This document shows positions 7,705-16,674 of a stretch of 32,064 nt of DNA, one piece after another; position 1 is the first letter of the stretch; each line of letters begins with the position of its first letter. The position numbers were made by a program, and so were the translations under genes. The notes below the pieces were generated by a model. It was not told where the DNA came from. It did not search any database and saw only the letters and a program-made list of their open reading frames with translations. The stretch spans positions 1-32,064 of the forward strand of contig JADLBR010000456.1 in the NCBI GenBank assembly GCA_020847615.1, given 5' to 3'. Source of the stretch: Verrucomicrobiia bacterium. GTDB lineage: Bacteria > Verrucomicrobiota > Verrucomicrobiia > JADLBR01.

Positions 7705-8571
7705 ATGAGATCGCGCATCGTCTCGGCGGTTGCGGGTTGCATGGCGTGGGCGGCCTGCGCCACGGCGGGCGAGAGACTGGTGATCAAGGGGTCGGACACC
7801 ATCGGGGCGGAACTGATCCCGCCGATGCGCGAGGCCTATCTCGCCAAGGGGAACGACACGACCTTCGAGATCGCGGCGGAGGGTTCGACGACGGGCATCA
7901 CGGCCCTCATGGAGGGCGACGATGACTCCTGCCACATCGCGATGTCGAGCCGCGAGCTATCCGCCATCGAACGGCTGCGCGCGAAGATCAATGGCGTGGA
8001 CATCAGGGAGGTGACGATCGCCTACGATGGCATCGCGGTGGTGGTCAACGCGAAGAATCCCGTGTCGGGCCTGACGCGGCGGCAGGTCGAGGACATCTTC
8101 TCGGGCGATGTCGCCGATTGGCACGCGGTCGGCGGTGACGCGGGCGCGATCTCGATCTATACGCGCAACACCTCGTCGGGAACGTATTCGGGGTTCAAGT
8201 GGCTGGCGATGCGCAAGCGCGATTACGCCCCGAGCGCGCAGAAGATGGCCGGCAACCAGCAGGTGGCCGCGGAGGTGGCCAACAACCCGAACGGAATCGG
8301 TTACGTGGGGTTGCCCTATGCTGCCGGCGACGGGTTGAAGATCGTGACAATCGACGGCAGGGCGCCGAGCCAAGAGACCATCCGGGATGGCACCTACCCC
8401 TACAGCCGACCACTCTATCTCTACACGCGGGGCGAGCCGAGGGGCGAGCCGGCGAGGTTCATCGAGTTTGTGCTTGGGCCCGATGGCCAAAGGGTCGTGT
8501 CCGAGCACGGGTTCGTCCCCGTGGCGGGCGTGTGGAGGCGGGCGGGAGTCGGGGGTGGGCATGGCGGCTGA
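7705..8571 (+). CDS. pstS: Phosphate ABC transporter substrate-binding protein PstS
   Basis: Periplasmic phosphate-binding protein of 288 residues. The N-terminal signal peptide is VSAVAGCMAWAACATAG. Phosphate-site segments of the family are visible: KGSDTIGAEL, EGSTTGITALMEG, MSSREL and, in the hinge region, YTRNTSSGTYSGF. The ATG at 7705 is preferred over an in-frame TTG at 7684 because it directly precedes the positively charged signal N-region; the ribosome-binding site is weak in either case. The 3' end overlaps pstC by 11 bases. It is the first gene of pstSCAB-phoU. Confidence 0.93.
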   Translation: MRSRIVSAVAGCMAWAACATAGERLVIKGSDTIGAELIPPMREAYLAKGNDTTFEIAAEGSTTGITALMEGDDDSCHIAMSSRELSAIERLRAKINGVDIREVTIAYDGIAVVVNAKNPVSGLTRRQVEDIFSGDVADWHAVGGDAGAISIYTRNTSSGTYSGFKWLAMRKRDYAPSAQKMAGNQQVAAEVANNPNGIGYVGLPYAAGDGLKIVTIDGRAPSQETIRDGTYPYSRPLYLYTRGEPRGEPARFIEFVLGPDGQRVVSEHGFVPVAGVWRRAGVGGGHGG

Positions 8572-10123
8572 CCGGCACAGCGACGGCGTGCCACCGGAAG
8601 GGGTAACCGGGGCGGACCGTTTCCGTGTCGCGCTGGGCGGATGCCCGCGCAGGCGCGTCCTGCGCCTGACCCTGGATGCCTGGGTCCGGACCTTTTTCGG
8701 CGGCAGCGCGATGGTCACGATATTGGTCCTGGGGCTGATCATGGTTTTTCTGTTCCGCGAAGGGGCGGGCTTCCTCCCCGAGCACCACCGGAGCCTGACG
8801 CTGTATCGCCGCACGGGGCAGGAGTTCGTGGACGCGATCAGGGCGCCGCTGGCGGACCATCAGGCGCTGAATCGGTATCTGGGTCGCGTGCGGGCCTCGG
8901 AGGTCGAGGGGCTGAGGGCCGCGGGCATGGGCGAGCCGGATGTGCGCGAGGCGATGGCGGCGTTCGATGAATTCGCGGCGCGATTCCGGGGCGCCGGGCA
9001 ACTGCTGCGCGATTTTGCGGATGAGGCCGGGGGCATGGCGCTCGCGACGAGGAACGCGAGCCAGGCGGGCGAGACGGTCGATTTCGTCAGAGGGGCGACG
9101 GCGCTGAGGGCGCTGTTGCCGCAGGCGGGGGTGGTCCTGAGGGAGTTTCGGGAGACGGTCGAGGCGGTGTGCGCCGCGGCCCCGGCCCCCCGATGTGACG
9201 GGTCGCGACGCCCGTGGGCGAGGTTTCGGGAAATGGTGGGTCGGCTTGGGGCATCCGTGTCGGGTGCGCATGAGCGGGCCATGGCGTGGGATCCCGACCG
9301 GCGGGTTCCCATCGGCGAGTCGCTGGCGGCATTTTTCTGGGGCCGGCGCTGGGTGACCAATAGCGAATGGCACGACCGGTACGGGCTGCTGCCGCTTCTG
9401 GGGGGATCGTTCTGCATCTCGGTCGTGGCGATCGCGATCGCCGTGCCCTTTAGCGTGGCCGCGGCGATCTTCGTCAGCCAGTTTGCCTCCGCGGCCGAGC
9501 GGAACATCGTCAAACCGGCCATCGAATTCATAGCGGCGATCCCGTCGATCGTGCTGGGGTTCTTCGGCATCACGGTGCTGGGCAGCGGCATCCAGTGGCT
9601 GAGCCAGCAGCCGTGGATGTCGTGGGTGCCATTTTTTCCGGTCTCCGAGCGGCTGAATATCCTGACGGCGGGATTGATGCTGGCGCTGATGGCCTCGCCG
9701 ACGATATTCACGCTGGCGGAGGATGCGCTGGACCGGGTGCCGCGGGCATTTGCGGAGGGTTCGCTGGCGCTGGGCGCGACGCGTCTCCAGACGGTGATCC
9801 GGATGGTGGTGCCGGCGGCGCTCTCCGGGATCGTCGCGGCGATCCTGCTGGGATTCGGGCGGGTGGTGGGCGAGACGATGGTGGTGCTGCTGGTGGCCGG
9901 CAACCGGCTCGAGATCCCGGACATCACGCTGGGCATGGGGGTGCTTTTCCAGCCGGCGCACACCATGACGGGCATCATAGCGCAGGAGCTGGGCGAGGTG
10001 CCCCGGGGCGGCCTCCACTATCGGGCGCTTTTCATGGTGGGCGTGACGCTGTTCGCCCTGGTGCTGGCGATCAACTATGCCGCGGAGAGGGTCGTGCGGC
10101 GATTCCGCCCGGCGCGGCACTGA
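8561..10123 (+). CDS. pstC: Phosphate ABC permease PstC with large periplasmic insertion
   Basis: Inner-membrane permease subunit of the Pst phosphate importer. At 520 residues it is far longer than the usual roughly 300. TM1 (AMVTILVLGLIMVFLF) is near residues 50-66. About 200 residues of helical, charged, non-membrane sequence follow (roughly 70-270), including Cys residues near CAAAPAPRC. The canonical core then begins at LLPLLGGSFCISVVAIAIAV and continues with SIVLGFFGITVLG and the ABC-contact loop ALGATRLQTVIRMVVPAALSG. The insertion should sit in the periplasm between TM1 and TM2. The ATG at 8561 overlaps pstS and has a G-rich ribosome-binding region. Confidence 0.92.
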   Translation: MAADRHSDGVPPEGVTGADRFRVALGGCPRRRVLRLTLDAWVRTFFGGSAMVTILVLGLIMVFLFREGAGFLPEHHRSLTLYRRTGQEFVDAIRAPLADHQALNRYLGRVRASEVEGLRAAGMGEPDVREAMAAFDEFAARFRGAGQLLRDFADEAGGMALATRNASQAGETVDFVRGATALRALLPQAGVVLREFRETVEAVCAAAPAPRCDGSRRPWARFREMVGRLGASVSGAHERAMAWDPDRRVPIGESLAAFFWGRRWVTNSEWHDRYGLLPLLGGSFCISVVAIAIAVPFSVAAAIFVSQFASAAERNIVKPAIEFIAAIPSIVLGFFGITVLGSGIQWLSQQPWMSWVPFFPVSERLNILTAGLMLALMASPTIFTLAEDALDRVPRAFAEGSLALGATRLQTVIRMVVPAALSGIVAAILLGFGRVVGETMVVLLVAGNRLEIPDITLGMGVLFQPAHTMTGIIAQELGEVPRGGLHYRALFMVGVTLFALVLAINYAAERVVRRFRPARH

Positions 10124-10137
10124 GAAGGGGGGTTGCG

Positions 10138-11184
10138 ATGCGCGCGATTGCGATGGGCAGGGGTGCCTCCGTTCGGGCGGGATGGCGGCGGGCGGCCGAG
10201 GCGGCGGTGGTCCTGGCCCTCCGGGGCGCGACGTACGCGATCCTGCTGGCGGCGGGCTTCGTCTTTGCCGACATCGTGTGGAAAGGGGCGCCGGTGGTGC
10301 TGAGGCCGACCCCGCCGTTCGTGAATGTCGGATTCTTGACGCAGGCGCCGCAGACGCTCCACGTGTTCGAGGATGGGGCGGGGCGGGAAGTCCGCTTGGG
10401 CGAACGGGATTTCCGGGAATTCCAGGCGCGTTCGGGCAGGGCGGTGGCCGCGCGGTCCTTCGCACATGCGGGCGGGGGGATCATGCCGTGCATCGTGGGG
10501 ACGGTGCTGCTGACGCTGGGCTCGATCGCGATCGCGCTGGTGCTGGGCATCCTATGCGCCATCTACCTGAGCGAGTACAGCAGGCAGGGGCCCTTCATCC
10601 GGGTGGTCAGGTTGGCCATCGTGAATCTGGCGGGCGTGCCCTCGATCGTGTTCGGGCTTTTCGGGTTCGCCCTGTTTGTGCTCTTCTTCGGGTGGAACGT
10701 ATCGCTGCTGGCGGGGTGGTGCACGCTGGCGGCGATGGTGCTGCCGGTGATCATCACAGCCTGCGAGGAGTCGCTGCGTTCCGTTCCGGCGGGTTTCAGG
10801 GAGGGGGCGCTGGCCCTGGGCGCGACCCGGTGGCAGGCGATCTGGACGAACGTCTTGCCCCATGCGCTCCCGGGGATGCTCACATCATCCATCCTGGGCA
10901 TCACGCGGGTGGCGGGCGAGACGGCGCCCATCATGTTTACCGCGGCTTACGTGATCCGCGACGATCTCCCGTGGCAGGGCCTGGGGAACGCGGGTGAGTT
11001 CTTCTTTCAGGGTGTCATGGCCCTGCCCTATCATATCTACTACCTCAGCTCGAAGGTGCCGCCGAACGAGTACACGCGCGATGCGCGGTACGGGACGGTC
11101 TTCGTGTTCCTGGCGCTGGTGTTCGCGATCACGCTGATGTCCATACTGCTCAGGGCCCGGATGCGCCGATCGCGGCCATGGTGA
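10138..11184 (+). CDS. pstA: Phosphate ABC permease PstA
   Basis: Second inner-membrane permease of the Pst importer, 348 residues. TM1 is [18 protein letters not shown] periplasmic segment of about 80 residues follows, longer than in most PstA proteins. The core then includes [38 protein letters not shown] and the ATPase-coupling loop [21 protein letters not shown]. The ATG at 10138 has a good AAGGGGGG ribosome-binding site directly after the pstC stop; a second in-frame ATG at 10153 is possible. The stop overlaps the pstB start region by seven bases. Confidence 0.93.
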   Translation: MRAIAMGRGASVRAGWRRAAEAAVVLALRGATYAILLAAGFVFADIVWKGAPVVLRPTPPFVNVGFLTQAPQTLHVFEDGAGREVRLGERDFREFQARSGRAVAARSFAHAGGGIMPCIVGTVLLTLGSIAIALVLGILCAIYLSEYSRQGPFIRVVRLAIVNLAGVPSIVFGLFGFALFVLFFGWNVSLLAGWCTLAAMVLPVIITACEESLRSVPAGFREGALALGATRWQAIWTNVLPHALPGMLTSSILGITRVAGETAPIMFTAAYVIRDDLPWQGLGNAGEFFFQGVMALPYHIYYLSSKVPPNEYTRDARYGTVFVFLALVFAITLMSILLRARMRRSRPW

Positions 11185-12023
11185 GCGGCGGAGTCGGAGA
11201 GATGGAAGCCAAGGAGACAGGGTTGAGCCGGGACGCCGCCGACGATGGCGTCGGGGAGGCGCGCGCGGACACGATCATATCGGTCAGGGGTCTCGATTTC
11301 TTCTATGGGCCCATCCAGGCACTGTTCGACGTTTCCCTGGACATCCCGCGCAATCTGGTGACGGCGTTCATCGGTCCCTCGGGCTGCGGCAAGACGACGT
11401 TGCTCCGGTGCTTCAACAGGATGAACGACCTCAACGAGGAGGCCCGGCTGGTGCGCGGCACGATAATGATCGGGGGCGTCGATATCCACGATGCCGCGGT
11501 GGACCCGATCGAGCTGAGGAAGCGCGTGGGGATGGTCTTCCAGAGATCGAACCCTTTCCCGAAGTCGATCTACGAGAACGTGGCCTACGGGCTGCGCGTC
11601 GGGGGGCTGAGGGACAAGGGGGCGTTGGACGAGGTGGTGGAGCGGAGCCTGAGGAACGCGGCGCTCTGGGACGAGGTCAGGGACCGCCTCGGGGACAGCG
11701 CGATGGCCCTGTCGGGCGGCCAGCAGCAGCGGCTGTGCATCGCGCGGGCGATCGCGGTGGAGCCCGACATCATCCTGATGGACGAGCCGTGCTCGGGGCT
11801 GGATCCGATCGCGACCATGAAGGTCGAGGAGCTGATACACGACCTCAAGCGCAGGTACACGATCGTGATCGTGACGCACAACATGCAGCAGGCGAGCCGC
11901 TGCTCGGATCGCACGGCGTTTTTCTATCTGGGTCGACTCGTGGAACTTGGTGAGACGATGCGCGTTTTCACCAACCCGGCGCACAAGCAGACCGAGGACT
12001 ACATCACGGGGCGCTTCGGGTGA
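11178..12023 (+). CDS. pstB: Phosphate ABC transporter ATP-binding protein PstB
   Basis: ATPase subunit powering PstCA. Motifs in order are Walker [10 protein letters not shown], the PstB-typical [11 protein letters not shown]-loop [16 protein letters not shown], signature [14 protein letters not shown], Walker [14 protein letters not shown]-loop VTHNMQQA and the C-terminal YITGRFG. The span is given from the ATG at 11178, which overlaps pstA. An in-frame ATG at 11202 has a better-placed GGAG and may be the true start; the residues between show no domain. An N-terminal segment of about 30 residues before IISVRGL is not part of the ABC domain. Confidence 0.95.
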   Translation: MVSGGVGEMEAKETGLSRDAADDGVGEARADTIISVRGLDFFYGPIQALFDVSLDIPRNLVTAFIGPSGCGKTTLLRCFNRMNDLNEEARLVRGTIMIGGVDIHDAAVDPIELRKRVGMVFQRSNPFPKSIYENVAYGLRVGGLRDKGALDEVVERSLRNAALWDEVRDRLGDSAMALSGGQQQRLCIARAIAVEPDIILMDEPCSGLDPIATMKVEELIHDLKRRYTIVIVTHNMQQASRCSDRTAFFYLGRLVELGETMRVFTNPAHKQTEDYITGRFG

Positions 12024-12085
12024 CGCGCGCGACCGCGCTTGCGCCGCCGCCGAAAGCCGTTAGAGAATGACAGGCCAGGCGGGTC

Positions 12086-12766
12086 ATGAAACTGCACATC
12101 GAGGAGGAGATCAGGCGCATCAAGGAGAACCTCCTGATGATGGCGTCGCTGACCGACCGGAATCTCGCGCAGGCGATCCGGGCTTTGACGGAGCGGGACG
12201 ACCAGTTGGCGGCGGCGGTCGAGGCGGAGGACACGCAGCTGGATTCCCTGCAGGTGACGATCGACGAGGACGTGGTGATGTTCATCGCGAAGCAGCGGCC
12301 GGTGGCGACGGACCTGCGCCTGATGATCGTGGCCTCGAAGATCGCCGGCGATCTTGAGCGGATCGGGGACCAGGCGGTGAGCATCGCGCGGGCGGCGATC
12401 CAGCTCAATAGGGAGCCGCCGCTGGAGATGCCGGTGGACATCGACCGGCTGGCGTCGATCAGCGTGGAGATGGTGCGGGAGGCGATCGCGTGTTTCGTGG
12501 ACGGTGCGCCGGAGAGGGTTCCGGCGCTGGTGCAGCGGGACAAGCTGGTCGACGCCATCAACAGGCAGCTGTTTGGCGAGCTGGTGGACCGGATGGAGGC
12601 GGAGCCGTCGATCATCCGGAGGGCGGTGCACCTGCTGCTGGTGGTGCGGCGGCTGGAGCGCGCGGCCGATCACGCCAAGAACATCGCTGAAGAAGTATAT
12701 TATCTGGGCAAGGCGGTGGACATCCGGCACTCGAACCCGAGACCGGCGGACCAGGGGAAAAACTAG
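12086..12766 (+). CDS. phoU: Phosphate transport system regulator PhoU
   Basis: Cytoplasmic/peripheral regulator that couples Pst transporter status to the PhoR/PhoB response and prevents toxic phosphate uptake. The 226-residue product has the two three-helix PhoU repeats with the metal-binding E/DxxxD-type motifs, GDLERIGDQA in the first and RLERAADHAKN in the second. The start MKLHIEEEI is typical. It is the last gene of the pst operon, 62 bases after pstB. No phoB or phoR is present in the window. Confidence 0.94.
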   Translation: MKLHIEEEIRRIKENLLMMASLTDRNLAQAIRALTERDDQLAAAVEAEDTQLDSLQVTIDEDVVMFIAKQRPVATDLRLMIVASKIAGDLERIGDQAVSIARAAIQLNREPPLEMPVDIDRLASISVEMVREAIACFVDGAPERVPALVQRDKLVDAINRQLFGELVDRMEAEPSIIRRAVHLLLVVRRLERAADHAKNIAEEVYYLGKAVDIRHSNPRPADQGKN

Positions 12767-12794
12767 CGGCCTCCCAGATTTGGCAGAGTCAGGC

Positions 12795-12902
12795 ATCATC
12801 CGGCAGCCGCCGGACCACCGGCTTGTGAAGATGTAGCCGAAGCCGTGAGGCTTTGGCGGCCAAACGCTTACGCGTTCGGCTACGGGAAACGATGCGGCAA
12901 TA
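12795..12902 (+). repeat. Structured intergenic repeat, copy 3 (long form)
   Basis: This copy has an extra 5' hairpin, GCCGG-acca-CCGGC (12809-12822). The ideal three-way-junction core follows: closing stem GTAGCCG (12833-12839) with CGGCTAC (12877-12883), hairpin AAGCC-gtga-GGCTT (12840-12853) and hairpin AACGC-ttac-GCGTT (12863-12876). Unlike the other six copies it lies between two plus-strand genes, after phoU and before the GH28-like gene, and its right tail is truncated. Confidence 0.8.
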
Positions 12903-12944
12903 GGTCCGCGTCCCGCGCATGACCGGAGGGCGGCTGTTTCCTCA

Positions 12945-12980
12945 TGGGCAAGCGTGGGTGGCGGACGCTACGCTCGGGGC
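12945..12980 (+). promoter_or_regulatory. Weak candidate promoter of GH28-like gene
   Basis: TGGGCA (12945-12950), an 18-bp spacer and TACGCT (12969-12974) end six bases before the ATG at 12981. The geometry resembles the transketolase and purE promoters, but both hexamers are poorer. Confidence 0.25.
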
Positions 12981-15047
12981 ATGCGCTTGGCGGAACTGGT
13001 GGTTGTGGTCGCGGGCCTCGCCGCGGCATCGGCGCGGGGTGCCGCCGGAGAGATCGACGTGCGCTCGGTGGGCGCCCGGGGCGATGGCGCGACCCTGGAC
13101 ACGGTGGCGATCCAGGCGGCGATCGACCGGTGCGCGGGCGAGGGAGGCGGCGAGGTGCGGGTGACCGAGGGGCGATACCGCGTGGGATCCCTGAGGTTGC
13201 GCGACGGCGTGACGCTGCGCCTTGAGAGAGGGTCGGTCCTGGTGGGCAGCGCGGACTTGAAGGACTATGCGCTGGGGGCGCTGATATCCGCCGAGGGCGC
13301 GAAAGGGGTGACCATCGAAGGCGATGGCGAGATCGACGCCAGCGGGGAGTCGTTTTGGGAGCGGGCCAGACCGTACGCCGGGCCGCCGTGGCGCGGCACG
13401 GCGCAGTTCGAGTACCGGGCCCTGAAGAGGCCGCGCTGTCTCCATTTCAGGGGTTGCGAGGGGCTGGTGCTCCAGGGCATCACGATCCGGAATTCACCTT
13501 CGTGGACCGTGCACCTGGAGCGCTGCGCGGGTGCCCGGGTGGAGGGCATCACGATCCGCAATCCGCTGCACGGGCCGAACACCGACGGGATCGATATCAA
13601 CGCCTGCCGGGACGTGACGATCCGGGGGTGCGACATCGTGACCGGGGATGACGGCGTGGTGCTCAAGAGCACGCAACCCGGGAGGGACCATCCCTCGAGG
13701 GGGATCACCGTGGAAGGTTGCCGGATCTGGAGCGCGTGCAATGCGCTGAAACTGGGCACCGAGACCCACGCGGATTTCGAGGACGTGACCTTTCGCGATT
13801 GCGATCTGTATTGCGGCTCGACCAATCCGTTGGAGCGGGCGCTGTCGGGCGTGGCGATCGAGTCGGTGGATGGGTCGAATCTCAGGCGCATCCGCGCCGA
13901 GGACATCCGGATGTCGAATCTGCGGGCGCCGATCTTCGTGCGGCTGGGGCATCGCGGGGGCAACAGCGCGAAAACGCGGCAGGCCGAGCCGCGCGTGCCG
14001 GGGACGATACGGGATGTCGCCATCCGGAACGTGCGGGCGGAGGGGATGCGGTTCGAGTCGTCGATCACGGGCATCCCGGGGCACCCCGTGGAAGGGATAA
14101 CGCTGGAGGACATTCGGATCGGGTACGAGGGCGGCGGCGAGGCGACGTGGGCGGAGGCCGAGGTTCCCGACCAGGAGGTGGTCGCGAAGTATCCCGAGGC
14201 GCAGATGTTCGGCCGATTGCCCGCCCACGGTTTGTACGTGAGGCACGCGCGGGATGTCGTGCTGCGCCGGGTGACGCTGTCCGTCGAGGTCCCCGACGCG
14301 AGGCCGGCGCTAGTCTTTGATGACGTGGCGGACGCGCGGGTGGAGGGGTGGCGATGCGCGGCGCCTTCGGGTGACCAGCCCGTGATGTCGTTCGTGGGCG
14401 TGCGGGGCATCGTGATCCGGGGCTGCGTGGCGCCGCCCGGCGCGGCTTCGTTCCTCCGGCTCGTGGGCGACCCCGCGATGCGCGGCGAGGCGCGCATGGA
14501 GGGGAACGATCTCTCTGGGGCGAAGGTCGGCGTGGAACTCGTGACGCCAAGCGACATGCGGGCGCGGTTGCCCCTCTTCTCGGAGGAGGAGGCCGGGATC
14601 GTGAGGATCGAGGCCGAGCGCCTGGCGCTCGTGCCACCGATGTCCGCGATTTCTGACGACGGGGCCTCCGGGGGCGAGGTGATCGCGGTGCCCGAGGGCG
14701 GTTTGCGGGACATCGGGAAAGCCCGTGGGCGATTCGCGGTGCGGGAGGCCGGGCGATATTGTGTCGGGGTGCGCGCGTTTGCCCCGACGCCGGAGGGGGA
14801 CTCGTTCTACCTTTCGATTGATGGCGGCAAGGAGATGCTGAGCGACGTGCGAAGGCGCGGGGCATGGGCGTGGGACTTTGCGCGGGACCGGGATGGCGGG
14901 GTCGAGCGCGCGGTGTTCGATCTGCCGGCGGGCGAGCACGTGCTGGCGCTGCGGAACCGGGAGTCGGGACTGCGGGTCGACGCGGTGGCGGTCGTTCGGG
15001 AGGATCGGCTCGGGGCCTTCGGGCAGGGGCGGGTCGTGGCGCCCTGA
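12981..15047 (+). CDS. Exported GH28-like (polygalacturonase-fold) protein with C-terminal CBM-like domain
   Basis: The 688-residue protein starts with a signal peptide (LVVVVAGLAAASARGAAG). The N-terminal VRSVGARGDGATLDTVAIQ is the typical pectate-lyase/GH28 opening. A right-handed beta-helix follows, with GH28 active-site segments NTDGIDI (residues 200-206) and GDDGVVLKS (222-230). The later GHG and R-I-K motifs of classical polygalacturonases are not seen; in their place is ACNALKLGTETHADF. From about residue 539 a beta-sandwich-like segment begins with IVRIEAERL, reminiscent of CBM6/35-type modules, and has jelly-roll-like hydrophobic patterns. It probably acts on or binds a uronic-acid or related polysaccharide, but the substrate is unknown. 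The ATG at 12981 is preferred over an in-frame GTG at 12954 because it starts the signal peptide. Confidence 0.85.
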   Translation: MRLAELVVVVAGLAAASARGAAGEIDVRSVGARGDGATLDTVAIQAAIDRCAGEGGGEVRVTEGRYRVGSLRLRDGVTLRLERGSVLVGSADLKDYALGALISAEGAKGVTIEGDGEIDASGESFWERARPYAGPPWRGTAQFEYRALKRPRCLHFRGCEGLVLQGITIRNSPSWTVHLERCAGARVEGITIRNPLHGPNTDGIDINACRDVTIRGCDIVTGDDGVVLKSTQPGRDHPSRGITVEGCRIWSACNALKLGTETHADFEDVTFRDCDLYCGSTNPLERALSGVAIESVDGSNLRRIRAEDIRMSNLRAPIFVRLGHRGGNSAKTRQAEPRVPGTIRDVAIRNVRAEGMRFESSITGIPGHPVEGITLEDIRIGYEGGGEATWAEAEVPDQEVVAKYPEAQMFGRLPAHGLYVRHARDVVLRRVTLSVEVPDARPALVFDDVADARVEGWRCAAPSGDQPVMSFVGVRGIVIRGCVAPPGAASFLRLVGDPAMRGEARMEGNDLSGAKVGVELVTPSDMRARLPLFSEEEAGIVRIEAERLALVPPMSAISDDGASGGEVIAVPEGGLRDIGKARGRFAVREAGRYCVGVRAFAPTPEGDSFYLSIDGGKEMLSDVRRRGAWAWDFARDRDGGVERAVFDLPAGEHVLALRNRESGLRVDAVAVVREDRLGAFGQGRVVAP

Positions 15048-15268
15048 TCCCGCCGGAGACCGGGATGGTGTTCCCGCGGTTTTCCAAGTGACCTGATGTG
15101 GCGCGCGCCGCATCGTTCGGCGCAAAGCGGTGCGAGGACGCACCGCACTCCAGAGCGCTGCGCGCGAAACCGGGTGACGCCATGGCCCAGGATGTCGCCT
15201 GATTTCGGCCGAAGGCCTGTGGACCGTGCCCGGGCCGCTATACGCGCGCCAATGGTATTTTCGAGCTG
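15048..15268. other. Intergenic region with a second type of hairpin
   Basis: Between the GH28-like gene and repeat copy 4 lie about 220 bases with no supportable gene. They contain a perfect 8-bp stem, GCGGTGCG (15127-15134) and CGCACCGC (15139-15146) with loop AGGA. This region is between convergent genes; the hairpin could mark transcript ends, but there is no U-tract. Confidence 0.45.
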
Positions 15269-15424
15269 GATCCCATCCGGCAACCGCCGGACCACCGGCT
15301 TGGGAAAATGTGGCCGAAGCCGTGAGGCGTTGGCGGCCAAACGCTGGCGCGTTCGGCTACGGGAGGCGCCGCGGCTATTTTCAAGTGAGCAGCCGTGTCG
15401 GACGTGGCGAAATCCGACAGGCTG
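15269..15424 (+). repeat. Structured intergenic repeat, copy 4 (long form)
   Basis: Long-form copy beginning GATCCCATCCGGC, with the 5' GCCGG/CCGGC hairpin. The core has closing stem GTGGCCG (15310-15316) with CGGCTAC (15354-15360). The hairpin-two loop is changed to TGGC while the AACGC/GCGTT stem is kept. At the 3' end TGTCGGA (15396-15402) pairs with TCCGACA (15413-15419), and the conserved sequence runs into the spmB stop codon (TAG on the minus strand, 15425-15427). Confidence 0.8.
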
Positions 15425-15970
15425 CTAGGCGAAAACCATGCGGCAGACCCAGATCGCGGTGATGAAACCCGCGAGTTCCGCGGTGAGGCCGACGACGACC
15501 GCGTGCCGCGTCCGGGTGATGGCCACCGAACCGAAGTACACGGCCAGCACGTAGAACGTCGTCTCGCTGCAGCCGACCATGGTGGCCGCCTGCCGACCGA
15601 GGAGCGAATCGGGGCCGAACGTCTTGACGATCTCGGCGAGGAGGCCCTGCGCGCCGCTTCCCGAGAGCGGGCGCATGATGGCCATGGGCAGCAGGTCGGG
15701 GGGGAATCCGACGGCGCCGAGCAGGGGTGACGCGATCGTCTTGAGGACATCGATGGCCCCGCTGGCCCGGAACATGCCCATGGCCACGAGCATGGCGACC
15801 AGGAACGGGATGATCCGGAGGCCGACCTGGAATCCCTCTTTGGCGCCCTCGACGAACTCCTCGTAGACCGGCAGGCGCCTGACGAGGGCGGCGACCAAGA
15901 TGGTGCCGATCATCGCGGGGACGGCCCAGGAGGAGACGGCCGTCGCGACGGCCTGGAGGAGTTCTCTCAT
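15425..15970 (-). CDS. spmB: Spore maturation protein B-like membrane protein SpmB
   Basis: The 181-residue polytopic membrane protein of the nucleoside-recognition/gate domain family has several TM segments (for example VPAMIGTILVAALVRRL and IIPFLVAMLVAMGMF) and the family segment RPLSGSGAQGLLAEIV followed by GCSETTFYVLAVYFGSV. In Bacillus, SpmA/SpmB are needed for spore core dehydration. They are widespread in bacteria that do not sporulate, where the role (probable small-solute transport) is unclear. The start at 15970 overlaps the spmA stop by four bases (ATGA). It is the last gene of a four-gene minus-strand operon, and its stop merges with repeat copy 4. Confidence 0.92.
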   Translation of the reverse strand: MRELLQAVATAVSSWAVPAMIGTILVAALVRRLPVYEEFVEGAKEGFQVGLRIIPFLVAMLVAMGMFRASGAIDVLKTIASPLLGAVGFPPDLLPMAIMRPLSGSGAQGLLAEIVKTFGPDSLLGRQAATMVGCSETTFYVLAVYFGSVAITRTRHAVVVGLTAELAGFITAIWVCRMVFA

Positions 15971-16665
15971 CGGGTGGCCTCCTTGCCTGCGCCCGGTTCG
16001 TCCGCGGTCGGGGGATCGTGGGGCGGCAGGCGGAACGCGGGGAGGCGCTCGAGGATCTTCGCGGTGACGATCGCGGTGATCGTGGCGACGCCCGAGGCGA
16101 TGAGCGTGGTGGAGATGATGGCGTGCGGGGTTTTGGAGCCCGCTGCGGCGAGGATGCCCAGCACGGTGGCCGGGATGAGGGTAAAGCCGGCGGTGTTGAT
16201 GGCGAGAAACGTGCACATCGCGTTGGTGGCCGTGCCCTTTCTTGGATTGAGCTTGTCCAGCTCCTCCATGGCCTTGAGGCCGAGTGGGGTGGCGGCGTTG
16301 CCGAGGCCCAGCATGTTGGCGGCGATGTTCATGACCATCGCGCCGAGGGCGGGGTGGCCATCGGGAACGTCCGGAAAGAGGCGCCGCAGCACGGGTTTGA
16401 GGGCGCGGGCGAGCAACTGGACGAGCCCGGCCTTGTCGGCGAGCCGCATGAGGCCCAGCCACATGGCCATGATGCCGATCAGGCCGATGACGATGTTGAC
16501 GGCCGTCTTGGCGGAATCGAAAGCCGCCTCGGTGACCGCGGCCATGCGCGAGCCCTTTTCGGCGACCGCGGCATCGGCGCCCGGCAACTGGACGAGCCCG
16601 AGATCCTGGACGCCGGCCGCCAGGAGCGCCGCGAGAATGAGCCCGATCCAGATCCAGTTCAGCAT
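15967..16665 (-). CDS. spmA: Spore maturation protein A-like membrane protein SpmA
   Basis: The 232-residue membrane protein begins with a TM segment MLNWIWIGLILAALLAAG. The gate-domain segment is AVNIVIGLIGIMAMWLGLMR. Family hallmarks NIAANMLGLGNAATPLGLKA and MCTFLAINTAGFTLIP follow. It forms the obligate pair with SpmB, overlapping by ATGA. Its ATG lies nine bases after the stop of the nitroreductase-DUF5069 gene, so these genes are co-transcribed. Confidence 0.93.
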   Translation of the reverse strand: MLNWIWIGLILAALLAAGVQDLGLVQLPGADAAVAEKGSRMAAVTEAAFDSAKTAVNIVIGLIGIMAMWLGLMRLADKAGLVQLLARALKPVLRRLFPDVPDGHPALGAMVMNIAANMLGLGNAATPLGLKAMEELDKLNPRKGTATNAMCTFLAINTAGFTLIPATVLGILAAAGSKTPHAIISTTLIASGVATITAIVTAKILERLPAFRLPPHDPPTADEPGAGKEATR

Positions 16666-16674
16666 GGGGCGATG

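Noticed and set aside
5688-7802. 704-residue open frame antisense to transketolase
   Set aside because: It is an exact antisense shadow of a well-conserved gene, produced by very high GC content; its translation is Arg/His/Pro-rich with no domain.
8459-10465. Antisense 668-residue frame over pstC
   Set aside because: Pro/Arg/His-rich antisense shadow; the plus-strand frame has TM segments and PstC motifs.
15238-15424. C-terminal extension of spmB-like frames into the repeat
   Set aside because: Frames reading through repeats give recurring peptides such as VAERVSVWPP in unrelated places; these are translations of the repeat, not protein sequence.
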